Origin: 66-474 sp963771735
GTDB taxonomy: Bacteria > Pseudomonadota > Gammaproteobacteria > Xanthomonadales > Rhodanobacteraceae
Direction: 5' to 3'
DNA length: 64,000 nt
Assembly: GCA_963771735.1 (NCBI GenBank)
Contig: CAVYUN010000003.1
Span: forward strand, 181,486-245,485
Shown here piece after piece: positions 7,992-16,666 of this stretch. The notes beneath the pieces were generated by a model. The model did not search any database, had not been told where the DNA came from, and saw nothing but the letters and a program-made list of their open reading frames with translations. The position numbers and the translations under genes are program-made. The number at the start of each line of letters is the position of its first letter. Within the stretch, counting starts at the first letter, position 1.

Positions 7992-10577
7992 ATGGACCAG
8001 GCCGACCTCGCCCGCCATACCCCGCTGATGCGCCAATACCTCGCCGCCAAGGCCGGGTACCCGGACACCCTGCTGTTTTTCCGGATGGGCGATTTCTACG
8101 AGCTGTTCTACGACGACGCGCGCAAGGCCGCGCGGTTGCTGGACATTACCCTGACCCAGCGCGGCGAATCGGCGGGCGCGCCGATCCCGATGGCGGGCGT
8201 GCCGTACCACGCGGTCGAGTCGTACCTCGCCAAACTGGTGCGGGCCGGTGAATCGGTCGCGATCTGCGAACAAATCGGCGATCCCGGCGGCAAGGGGCCG
8301 ATGGAGCGCAAGGTCGTGCGCGTGGTCACCCCCGGCACCCTGACGGACGAGGCCCTGCTGCCGGAACGCCGCGACAACCTGCTGCTGGCCATTGCTGCCG
8401 GCCCATCCGGTTACGGACTGGCGTGGGTCGATCTCGCCGGCGGGCGTTTCCTGCTGAGCGAGGTTGTCGACACCGACGCGCTGGCTGCGGAACTCGCGCG
8501 CCTGTCACCTGCGGAAACGCTGGTCAGCGAGGATGCCGTTTGGCCACAAATCGTCGCGAGCCTGAGCGGACTGCGCAAGCGGCCACCCTGGCACTTCGAC
8601 GCAACTAGTGCGCGCCGCGAACTGACCCGTTTCTTCGGAACACGCGACCTTTCCGGTTTCGGCGCGGACGACCTGCCACTCGGGATCGCCGCGGCTGGCT
8701 GCCTGCTCGGGTACCTCCAGGAAACCCAGAAGGCCGCGCTGCCGCACTTGAGCGGCCTTGCGGTCGAAAGCGCCGACGAGACCGTGGCGATGGATGCGGC
8801 CACGCGCCGCAACCTTGAACTGGATACGCACCCCAGCGGTGACACGCGCTACACCTTGCTTGGCACGCTGGATTCCACCATCACGCCGATGGGCGCGCGC
8901 GCGCTGCGGCGCTGGTTGCATCGCCCCTTGCGTGACCACGCCACGTTGCGGTTGCGCCATCAGGCGCAGGGCGTATTGATCGAATCCGGCGTGCTGAGTG
9001 AACTGCGCGAAAAGTTGCGCGCAATCGGCGACCTCGAGCGCATCCTCGCGCGGGTCGCCCTGCGTTCGGCACGGCCACGCGACCTCGCCACCCTGCGCGA
9101 CGGTCTGGCCACCGCCCCGGATTTGCACGCGACGCTGGCGAAGGTCGACTCCCCGTTGCTCGACGAATTGCTGGAACGGTTGGGCGAGCACGCCGATTCG
9201 GTTCGCCTGCTCGACGCGGCGATCGTCGAACGCCCGCCCGCGCTGCTGCGCGAGGGCGGCGCCATCGCCGATGGCTACGACGCCGAACTCGATGAATTGC
9301 GCAAGCTATCGACGCATGCCGATCAATACCTGGTCGAACTGGAGCAGCGCGAGCGCGCCGCCACCGGGATCGCCACCCTCAAGGTCGGCTACAACCGCGT
9401 GCACGGCTATTACATCGAATTCGGCAAGGCCCAGGCCGACAAGGCGCCCGCGCACTACACCCGCCGCCAGACCACCAAGAACACCGAGCGCTACATCACC
9501 GAGGAACTGAAGGCGTTCGAAGACAAGGTGCTGTCGGCCAAGGAACGCGCATTGATGCGCGAGCGCGCGCTGTACGACGGCGTGCTGGATGCGCTGATCG
9601 AAAAGCTCGCACCGTTGAAACAGGCCGCACAGGCACTGGCCGAACTCGATGTGCTGGCAGCGCTTGCCGAACGCGCCGACGCGCTCGACTGGTCGCGCCC
9701 CGAACTCGTCGACGAACCTGTCATCGCGATCGAACGCGGACGCCATCCGGTGGTGGAACAGGTCCGCGACGAACCGTTCGAACCGAATGACCTCGCGCTC
9801 GACGACGCGCGCCGGATGCTGGTGATCACCGGCCCCAACATGGGCGGCAAGAGCACCTACATGCGCCAGAACGCGCTGATCGTGTTGCTTGCGCACATCG
9901 GCAGCTTCGTGCCTGCGATGCGCGCGAGCATCGGCCCGATCGACCGCATCTTCACCCGCATCGGCGCGGGCGACGACCTGGCGCGCGGACAATCGACCTT
10001 CATGGTCGAGATGAGCGAGACCGCGAACATCCTGCACAACGCGTCGGCCAACTCGCTGGTGCTGATGGATGAAGTGGGACGCGGTACTTCGACCTACGAC
10101 GGACTGGCGCTGGCCCGTGCGGCGGCAGTACATCTGGCAACGGTCAATCGGGCCTTCACCCTGTTCGCGACGCATTATTTCGAGCTGACCGAACTGGCCG
10201 CGAAATTCGACGGCATCGCCAACGTGCATCTGGACGCCGTTGAATACCACGACCCGAAACAGGGCGAGCAACTGGTGTTCATGCACGCGGTCAAGGACGG
10301 CCCCGCCAACCGCAGCTTCGGATTGCAGGTCGCCGCGCTGGCGGGCCTGCCCAGGGCGGTGATCGCGGACGCGAAACGAACGCTTGCTTCGCTGGAGGGC
10401 GCGGCATCGAAGCAACACGCAGCGGCCGGCTCGCAGCCACAGCCGGACCTGTTTGTCGCCGGACCCGATCCGGCACTCGCCGAACTCGCCGACACGCTTG
10501 GTGCACTCGACCCGGACGGAATGACCCCGAAGCAAGCGCTCGAAGCGTTGTATCGGCTGAAAAAGATTCTTCGCTAG
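7992..10577 (+). CDS. mutS: DNA mismatch repair protein MutS
   Basis: This 861-aa protein recognises mismatches and small loops and starts methyl-directed repair with MutL. The mismatch-reading motif FFRMGDFYELF (Phe-x-Glu) is near the N-terminus (about residues 35-45). Connector, lever and clamp domains follow, then the ATPase with Walker A GPNMGGKST (about 614-622), the MVEMSETANIL motif and Walker B MDEVGRGTST. The ATG at 7992 precedes MDQADLARHTPLMRQY, the usual MutS beginning. Length matches E. coli MutS (853 aa), with no frame break over 2.6 kb. It starts 133 bp from divergent phoB. Confidence 0.97.
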   Translation: MDQADLARHTPLMRQYLAAKAGYPDTLLFFRMGDFYELFYDDARKAARLLDITLTQRGESAGAPIPMAGVPYHAVESYLAKLVRAGESVAICEQIGDPGGKGPMERKVVRVVTPGTLTDEALLPERRDNLLLAIAAGPSGYGLAWVDLAGGRFLLSEVVDTDALAAELARLSPAETLVSEDAVWPQIVASLSGLRKRPPWHFDATSARRELTRFFGTRDLSGFGADDLPLGIAAAGCLLGYLQETQKAALPHLSGLAVESADETVAMDAATRRNLELDTHPSGDTRYTLLGTLDSTITPMGARALRRWLHRPLRDHATLRLRHQAQGVLIESGVLSELREKLRAIGDLERILARVALRSARPRDLATLRDGLATAPDLHATLAKVDSPLLDELLERLGEHADSVRLLDAAIVERPPALLREGGAIADGYDAELDELRKLSTHADQYLVELEQRERAATGIATLKVGYNRVHGYYIEFGKAQADKAPAHYTRRQTTKNTERYITEELKAFEDKVLSAKERALMRERALYDGVLDALIEKLAPLKQAAQALAELDVLAALAERADALDWSRPELVDEPVIAIERGRHPVVEQVRDEPFEPNDLALDDARRMLVITGPNMGGKSTYMRQNALIVLLAHIGSFVPAMRASIGPIDRIFTRIGAGDDLARGQSTFMVEMSETANILHNASANSLVLMDEVGRGTSTYDGLALARAAAVHLATVNRAFTLFATHYFELTELAAKFDGIANVHLDAVEYHDPKQGEQLVFMHAVKDGPANRSFGLQVAALAGLPRAVIADAKRTLASLEGAASKQHAAAGSQPQPDLFVAGPDPALAELADTLGALDPDGMTPKQALEALYRLKKILR

Positions 10578-10664
10578 CCACCCGCCATGTTCGGCGCCGG
10601 CACTGGCAAGGGCGTGCCTGCGGGCTTATGCTCGCGCTGCGATTCCAGCCGGAGGGGATTCATC

Positions 10665-11174
10665 ATGCGCCAACTCGCTCTTGCCGCCGCCGTCGTTGCG
10701 ATCGGCACCTTGCCGTGTGTCGCCCACGCCGCGCACCGGGTCCCGGGTCAATGGGAAGTCACCACCCAGATGCACTTCGTGCAGGGTGGTTTCAAGATTC
10801 CGCCGGAAGCCCTTGCCCAGATGAAGGCGCACGGCATCAAGGTGCCCGACTTCACCGCACCACACACGTTCAAGGAGTGCCTGACGCCCGAGGAGGCGGC
10901 CAAGGACGAACATCCCGACTTCAGCCGCGACAAATCCTGCAAGACGCAGAGCGCGGCCTGGTCGGGCGATCATTTCCACGCCGAGTTCACCTGCACCAGT
11001 CACGAAGGGACGCAGCACGGCACCGTCGACGGCAGCATCGGCAGCGGCGGCAAAAGCTACGCCGGCACCATCAAGATGGAAGGCGACGACCCGCATATGG
11101 GCGGCCGCTTCCGGATGCTGGGCCAGTCGTCAGGGAAATGGCTGGGGCCCACCTGCAGCAAGAGCGCTTCGTAG
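10665..11174 (+). CDS. DUF3617 family secreted protein
   Basis: This 169-aa protein has a cleavable signal peptide (about residues 1-23, ending VAHAAH) and the features of DUF3617: a GQWEVTTQM opening, a conserved ECLTPEE segment, Cys residues spaced as likely disulfides, and a central GKSYAGTIKMEG strand. It is therefore probably periplasmic. No biochemical role is established for the family. The ATG has a strong GGAGGGG ribosome site 6-7 bases upstream. It sits 87 bp after mutS but is unlikely to be functionally linked. Confidence 0.8.
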   Translation: MRQLALAAAVVAIGTLPCVAHAAHRVPGQWEVTTQMHFVQGGFKIPPEALAQMKAHGIKVPDFTAPHTFKECLTPEEAAKDEHPDFSRDKSCKTQSAAWSGDHFHAEFTCTSHEGTQHGTVDGSIGSGGKSYAGTIKMEGDDPHMGGRFRMLGQSSGKWLGPTCSKSAS

Positions 11175-11213
11175 ACACGCTGCTCGGGCAACGGCATCCG
11201 CACCCCGCAGCGA

Positions 11214-12023
11214 TCACGTCCGGTCCTCGCGCACCGGAGCCGTTGTCGGCTGCGCGGGTGTGTTCGCGTCCACCGTGATCGATGGTGTTGTCGACCCTGC
11301 GCCGGAGAACAAAGTCGGTTTCAGTGCCGGGCTGACCGCGACGTCCGAGAGCCTGGTCGCCCCCAGCGATGTTCCCGCCGACACCCGCGCCACCGCTTCG
11401 CCGGCCGCAGCGCGTGTCGTTTCCGCAGGTCCCGTCGCCGCATCGACCGAAGCGGACGCCACGTGCGCATCGTCCGGCATGCCGATGTCGGGAATGGCAT
11501 TCCATTCCTCCGCCGTCATGCCATCCGGAATCACATCGGCCGGCGCGGCTTCGCTGCGCGCCGGCATCCGCCCCGCCTGCACCAGCGCTCGGATGGCGAG
11601 GAACACCTCGCCGCGTCCGAACGGCTTCTTGACGAAGCCGTCCGCGCCAAAGCGCTGCACGTAGAACTGTTCGGTGGCTTGCTGGTTGCCGCTCATCATG
11701 ATGATCGGGGTGCCGCGGGTACGGCTGTCGCGGCGCAGCGCGCGCAACACCGCGAATCCCGACATGCCCGGCAACACGATGTCGAGGAAAATCAGGTCGG
11801 GAAATTCCGTTTGCGCCATGTCGATGGCGGTTTCGCCATCCGCGGCCTTGAGAACCTCGTAGCCGTCCTGCACCAGCATCTTGCCCAGCACCGCACGAAT
11901 CGTGGCCGAATCGTCCACGACCAGCACCCGGGCGCCCAGGGAAGCGCGCAGCCGCTCCGAGGCCCTGCGCTCGCCCTGAGCATTCGTACCGACGAAACGC
12001 TTGAACAGATCGAAAACCGCCAT
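11214..12023 (-). CDS. Single-domain response regulator with long C-terminal tail
   Basis: This 269-aa protein has a receiver domain at about residues 28-150 (VVDDS, phospho-acceptor Asp in LIFLDIVLPG, MMSGN switch region, VKKPF Lys) and then about 110 residues rich in Ala, Thr, Pro and Ser with no recognisable output domain. It resembles PilG/PilH or CheY-type regulators that work by protein contact. No kinase gene is near. I chose ATG 12023 because AGGGG lies 6 bases upstream; ATG 12029 is also possible. The partner and process cannot be told from this window. Confidence 0.8.
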   Translation of the reverse strand: MAVFDLFKRFVGTNAQGERRASERLRASLGARVLVVDDSATIRAVLGKMLVQDGYEVLKAADGETAIDMAQTEFPDLIFLDIVLPGMSGFAVLRALRRDSRTRGTPIIMMSGNQQATEQFYVQRFGADGFVKKPFGRGEVFLAIRALVQAGRMPARSEAAPADVIPDGMTAEEWNAIPDIGMPDDAHVASASVDAATGPAETTRAAAGEAVARVSAGTSLGATRLSDVAVSPALKPTLFSGAGSTTPSITVDANTPAQPTTAPVREDRT

Positions 12024-12164
12024 CGGCATCCCCTGACCGCCCTGCGCTAGTGTCGGCCCGGCGCCCACCACGCGCAAGCCCGGATTACTGCCCATCGAGC
12101 CACGGAGCGTGCACCGACGGTACCTATACACTGCCGTCGCCGACCGGCATCCGAGGGGACCCGC

Positions 12165-13470
12165 ATGAACGCTCCGAAACGCGAGATTGGCCTCGTCGTA
12201 GCTACTGCCCTGGTGCTCGGCAACATGATCGGCTCGGGCGTGTTCCTGCTGCCTGCGTCGCTGGCGCCCTACGGCGGCTACAGCCTGATCGGCTGGCTGA
12301 TCAGCGCATGCGGCGCGCTGCTGCTCGCGGGCGTGTTCTACCGGCTGGCGAAACGCACGCCGCGCGCCGGCGGTCCTTACGCTTACACCCGCGAGGCCTT
12401 CGGCGACTGCATCGGTTTCCTGGTTGCATGGATCTACTGGGTCGGCCTGGTCGGCGGCAATGCGGCAATCGCTGTCGCGTTCGCGAGTTACCTGTCCGCG
12501 TTGTTTCCGGTGATCGGAAGCCATGCGCTGTTCGGCGCGCTGGCCGCGGTGGCGGCGATCTGGGTGCTGGCCGCGGTCAATATCGCGGGCATTCGAAGCG
12601 CCGGCGCGGTGCAGGTGGTGACGACCATTCTGAAACTGTCGCCGCTGCTGGCGCTGGCGCTGTTCGGCTACGTGCACTTCGATCCGCGGTTGCTGATGCC
12701 GGGACCGAACGCCGGTCCACCGTGGCACGCGATCAACTTCTGCGTCGCGGCGACGCTGTTCGCCTTCATCGGCGTCGAGGCCGCCACCATCCCGGCCGCC
12801 CACGTGCGCGATCCCGAAAGGACCATTCCGCGCGCGACGCTGCTGGGCACCGTGATCGCGGCGGTGGTGTACATCGCCTGCACCACCGCGGTGCTGGGCG
12901 TGCTGCCCGGCTGCCGAACTTGCGAAATCGCAGGCGCCGTTCGCGGACGCCGGACGCCTGCTGTGGGGCGGCTGGGCGGGTTGGCTGATCGCGGGTGCCG
13001 CGGCGGTGTCGAGCTTCGGCGCGCTGAACGGCTGGATCCTGATCGCCGGGCAGTTTCCGCAGGCGGTGGCGGACGACGGACTGTTTCCACGCCTGTTCGC
13101 GCGCGAATCCTCGCGCGGCACGCCGGCGCTTGGCCTGCTGGTCGCCGCCGTGATCACCAGCCTGATGGTGCTGGCCAACTACACCCGCGGCATGGTCGCG
13201 ATGTTCACCTTCATCGTGCTGCTCTCGACCCTCAGCATCGTGGTGGCCTACCTGTTCAGCACGATGGCCGACATCGTGCTCGCGTATCGCAGCGGCCGCG
13301 CGGTGCCGGCGCGCAGCGTCGTGCTGGCCTGCGCCGCGTTCGCGTTCTCGCTGTGGGCCGTGATCGGCGCCGGACAGGAAGCGGTGTACTGGAACTTCGT
13401 GCTGCTGGCGCTGGGCATCCCGTTGTATGTGTGGCAGACGCGACATGCCGCGAGAGCCGCCGCTTCTTGA
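12165..13470 (+). pseudogene. APC-superfamily amino acid/polyamine antiporter, frameshifted
   Basis: The first about 249 codons encode an AdiC/PotE-like transporter: LVLGNMIGSGVFLLP in helix 1, FIGVEAATIPAAHV in helix 6, and seven to eight hydrophobic segments. At about 12908-12911 an extra G in the CCCGG run shifts the frame. The remainder continues in the next frame (AELAKSQAPFADAG onward) to a stop at 13468-13470, with four more membrane segments. Removing one base restores a transporter of about 434 aa, the normal length for the basic amino acid/polyamine antiporter family. As written the gene would give a truncated protein with an unrelated tail. Substrate is unknown. Confidence 0.85.
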
Positions 13471-13506
13471 TAGGTATGGACTATCGAATACATAAAAACA
13501 ATCGAA
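13470..13506 (+). promoter_or_regulatory. OxyR-like site upstream of katG
   Basis: At 13470-13484 the sequence is ATAG-N7-CTAT, a perfect OxyR half-element with the conserved T after the first variable base. A degenerate second element begins with ATAA after a 7-base gap (13492), the OxyR periodicity. It ends about 60 bp before the katG start, in a locally AT-rich stretch. OxyR control of katG is well known; binding here is inferred. Confidence 0.5.
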
Positions 13507-13566
13507 TTCACATTATGATGTTCCGCGGCCTACCCTACGTGGTGTACTCCTCAAAGGGCCCGCATC

Positions 13567-15741
13567 ATGTCAGACGAATCGCAATGCCCGTTCCATCCCG
13601 CCGCCACCGGCACGACCAACAGGGACTGGTGGCCCAATCAGTTGCGGCTCGACCTGCTCAGCCAGCATTCGGAAAAGTCCAATCCGCTGGGCGAGCGGTT
13701 CAACTACCGCGAGGAATTCGGGAAGCTCGATTTCAAGGCGCTGAAAAAAGACCTGCTGGACCTGATGACCGATTCGCAAGCCTGGTGGCCCGCCGACTTC
13801 GGCAGCTATGCCGGTCTGATGATCCGCATGGCCTGGCACGCCGCCGGCACCTACCGCATCGGTGACGGTCGCGGCGGCGCCGGGCGCGCCCAGCAACGCT
13901 TCGCGCCGATCAATTCGTGGCCGGACAATGTCAGCCTGGACAAGGCCCGCCGCCTGTTGTGGCCGATCAAGCAAAAATACGGCCAGAAGATCTCGTGGGG
14001 CGACCTGATGATCCTCGCCGGCAACGTCGCGCTTGAATCCACGGGCTTCAAGACCTTCGGTTTCGGCGCAGGCCGCGAGGACGTGTGGGAACCGGACAAC
14101 GACGTCTCCTGGGGCAGCGAAACCGAGTGGCTGGCCCTGAGCGACACGCCCGACAGCCGCTACTCGCACGCCAAGAAAGGCGAGCGCACGATCGACAACC
14201 CGCTGGCGGCCGTGCAGATGGGCCTGATCTATGTGAACCCGGAAGGTCCGGACGGCAATCCCGATCCGGTCGCCGCGGCGCACGACATCCGCGAAACCTT
14301 CGAACGCATGGCGATGAACGACGAGGAAACCGTGGCGCTGATCGCCGGCGGCCACACCCTCGGCAAGACCCATGGCGCCGGCCCCGCCAGCAACCTCGGC
14401 GCCGAACCGGAAGCGGCCCCGCTGGAAGAGCAAGGCTTCGGCTGGGCCAGCACCTTCAAGTCCGGCGTCGGCAAGGACGCGATCACCTCGGGCCTGGAAG
14501 TGACCTGGAGCAGTACCCCGGTGCAGTGGAGCCACGACTTCTTCAAGTTCCTGTTCGACTTCGAATGGGAGCTGGAAAAGAGCCCGGCCGGCGCCAACCA
14601 GTGGGTCGCCAAGGGCGTCGACGCGATCATCCCCGGCCCGTCGCCGGACTCGCCCAAGCGCCGCCCGACCATGCTCACCACCGACCTGTCGCTGCGCTTC
14701 GACCCGGCCTACGAGAAGATCTCGCGCCGGTTCCGCGACGATCCGAAGGCGTTCGCGGACGCCTATGCGCGCGCCTGGTTCAAGCTGACCCATCGCGACC
14801 TTGGACCGAAATCGCGTTATCTCGGCCCGGAAATCCCGAGCGAGGATCTGCTGTGGCAAGACCCGCTGCCCAGGGCTAAGCACAACCCGAGTGCCGCGGA
14901 CATCGCCGACCTCAAGAAGAAGATCGCCGACTCGGGCCTGAGCGTGTCGCAGTTGGTCTCGATCGCCTGGGCCTCGGCCTCGACCTTCCGCGGCGGCGAC
15001 AAGCGTGGCGGCGCCAATGGTGCGCGCATCCGCCTGGCCCCGCAGAAGGACTGGGCGGTGAACAGGAAGGCTGTCGAGGCACTGCCGAAACTGGAAGCCA
15101 TCCAGAAGGCATCGGGCAAGGCTTCACTGGCCGACGTGATCGTGCTGGCCGGTGGCGTGGGCATCGAGATGGCGGCCAAGGCCGGCGGCATCAACGTCGA
15201 AGTACCGTTCTCGCCGGGCCGTGTGGACGCAACTGCCGAGCAGACCGACGTCGATTCGTTCACCTACCTGGAACCCTACGCCGACGGCTTCCGCAACTAC
15301 CTCAAGGCCAAGTCGCCGGTCGCGGCCGAGCACCTGCTGGTCGACAAGGCCCAGCTGCTCACCCTGACCGCGCCGGAAATGACCGCGCTGGTCGGCGGCC
15401 TGCGCGTGCTGGGCGCCAACTACGACGGGTCCGGCCACGGCGTGTTCACCGACAAGCCGGGCGTACTGAGCAACGATTTCTTCGCCAACCTTCTGGACAT
15501 GGGCACGGAATGGAAGCCGACGTCGAAGGATGCCGACACGTTCGAGGGCCACGACCGCAAGACAGGCAAGACCCGCTGGACCGGCACCCGCGTGGACTTG
15601 GTGTTCGGCTCCAACTCGGTACTGCGCGCGCTGTCGGAAGTCTATGCCAGCGCCGACGGCAGGGAGAAGTTCGTGCACGACTTCGTCGCCGCATGGACCA
15701 AGGTCATGAACCTGGACCGGTTCGACCTCGCAAAGACCTGA
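13567..15741 (+). CDS. katG: Catalase-peroxidase KatG
   Basis: This 724-aa bifunctional heme enzyme removes hydrogen peroxide by catalase and peroxidase activity. The N-terminal active domain has the distal RMAWHAAGTYR motif (distal Arg, Trp, His) and the proximal GGHTLGKTHGAG with the heme-ligand His. The Tyr and Met of the Trp-Tyr-Met adduct lie in the expected segments (IYVNPEGPDG and the later Met). The second, heme-free domain carries SIAWASASTFRGGDKRGGANG. Length matches the family (720-740 aa) with no break. It is followed by ohr, giving a peroxide-defence pair. Confidence 0.97.
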   Translation: MSDESQCPFHPAATGTTNRDWWPNQLRLDLLSQHSEKSNPLGERFNYREEFGKLDFKALKKDLLDLMTDSQAWWPADFGSYAGLMIRMAWHAAGTYRIGDGRGGAGRAQQRFAPINSWPDNVSLDKARRLLWPIKQKYGQKISWGDLMILAGNVALESTGFKTFGFGAGREDVWEPDNDVSWGSETEWLALSDTPDSRYSHAKKGERTIDNPLAAVQMGLIYVNPEGPDGNPDPVAAAHDIRETFERMAMNDEETVALIAGGHTLGKTHGAGPASNLGAEPEAAPLEEQGFGWASTFKSGVGKDAITSGLEVTWSSTPVQWSHDFFKFLFDFEWELEKSPAGANQWVAKGVDAIIPGPSPDSPKRRPTMLTTDLSLRFDPAYEKISRRFRDDPKAFADAYARAWFKLTHRDLGPKSRYLGPEIPSEDLLWQDPLPRAKHNPSAADIADLKKKIADSGLSVSQLVSIAWASASTFRGGDKRGGANGARIRLAPQKDWAVNRKAVEALPKLEAIQKASGKASLADVIVLAGGVGIEMAAKAGGINVEVPFSPGRVDATAEQTDVDSFTYLEPYADGFRNYLKAKSPVAAEHLLVDKAQLLTLTAPEMTALVGGLRVLGANYDGSGHGVFTDKPGVLSNDFFANLLDMGTEWKPTSKDADTFEGHDRKTGKTRWTGTRVDLVFGSNSVLRALSEVYASADGREKFVHDFVAAWTKVMNLDRFDLAKT

Positions 15742-15835
15742 AAGAAACGACGGCGGCGTACCGGGCCGACCGGTCCGGTGCGTTGCCGCAAGCCAACCGA
15801 CAACACTTTCCATCGACATACCACGAGGAACCTAC

Positions 15836-16258
15836 ATGAAGCTGGAAAAAGCGGTCTACACTGCCGAAGCCACCGCCACCGGCGGCCGCGACGGTCGCGC
15901 CAGGACATCCGACGGCAAGGTCGACGTGCTCCTGACACCGCCGAAGGAAATGGGCGGCAGCGGTGAAGGCACCAACCCCGAGCAATTATTCGCCTGCGGC
16001 TACTCCGCCTGTTTCCTTAGTGCGATCAAGTTCGTCGCCGGCAAGGAGAAAATCGCCGTTCCGCGCGATGCCTCCATCACCGGGCGTGTCGGCATCGGCC
16101 CGATTCCGACCGGCTTCGGCCTGGAAGTCGAACTGCGCATTTCGCTGCCCGGCATGGATCGTGCGCAGGCACGGGCGCTGGTGGACAAGGCGCACATCGC
16201 TTGCCCTTACTCCAATGCCACCCGCGGCAACATCGAAGTCACGCTGACGCTGGTCTGA
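15836..16258 (+). CDS. ohr: Organic hydroperoxide resistance protein Ohr
   Basis: This 140-aa member of the Ohr/OsmC family is a thiol peroxidase that reduces organic hydroperoxides with lipoyl-type donors in studied members. Both catalytic cysteines are visible: one in FACGYSACF (about residue 60) and one in HIACPYSNATR (about 124). The catalytic Arg/Glu region is also conserved (TNPEQLFA). A CGAGGAA ribosome site precedes the ATG. It lies 94 bp after katG and ends convergently with hslR. No OhrR-type repressor gene is adjacent. Confidence 0.93.
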   Translation: MKLEKAVYTAEATATGGRDGRARTSDGKVDVLLTPPKEMGGSGEGTNPEQLFACGYSACFLSAIKFVAGKEKIAVPRDASITGRVGIGPIPTGFGLEVELRISLPGMDRAQARALVDKAHIACPYSNATRGNIEVTLTLV

Positions 16259-16270
16259 TCGACACGTTGA

Positions 16271-16666
16271 TCAACCGGCGTCGATGTCCCCGAGCGCACG
16301 CAGCAACCGTCGCGCGCGCTTGTCGGGTCGCTTCGGAGGCGGCGTGAACCCGGCACGTTCGGCGCGATGGATTTCGTGCGCGACCTCGCGTGCCTTGATC
16401 GACTTTTCGGACTCGAAATAGAGCGTCTGCGCCAACGCAGGAGAGCCGCGTTTGCGCGCGAGCGCATTGACTGCCACCTCGAAAATTTCGTCACCGCGCG
16501 TGATGCGCAGCGTGTCACCGGGCTTCACCGCATGCGACGGTTTCAACGCCGCACCGGCAAGCGTCACCCGTCCACGCTCGACCGCCTGCTTGGCCAGCGC
16601 GCGCGTCTTGAAGAAGCGCGCGGCCCACAGCCACGCGTCGATGCGAACGGATTCGAACGCAGTCAT
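16271..16666 (-). CDS. hslR: RNA-binding S4 heat shock protein HslR (Hsp15)
   Basis: This 131-aa protein carries an N-terminal S4 domain (about residues 8-65, motif RIDAWLWAARFFKTRALAKQAVERGRV) and a basic C-terminal tail (PPKRPDKRARRLLRAL). In E. coli Hsp15 binds free 50S subunits carrying a nascent chain and helps rescue stalled ribosomes. Its ATG overlaps the htpG stop by one base (TGATG), so the two are co-transcribed heat-shock genes. Confidence 0.9.
   Translation of the reverse strand: MTAFESVRIDAWLWAARFFKTRALAKQAVERGRVTLAGAALKPSHAVKPGDTLRITRGDEIFEVAVNALARKRGSPALAQTLYFESEKSIKAREVAHEIHRAERAGFTPPPKRPDKRARRLLRALGDIDAG

Noticed and set aside
7169..8068. Longer PhoB reading from upstream in-frame codons
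   Set aside because: The extra 70 residues would cover the PHO-box promoter and are not PhoB-like; ATG 7858 gives the standard N-terminus.
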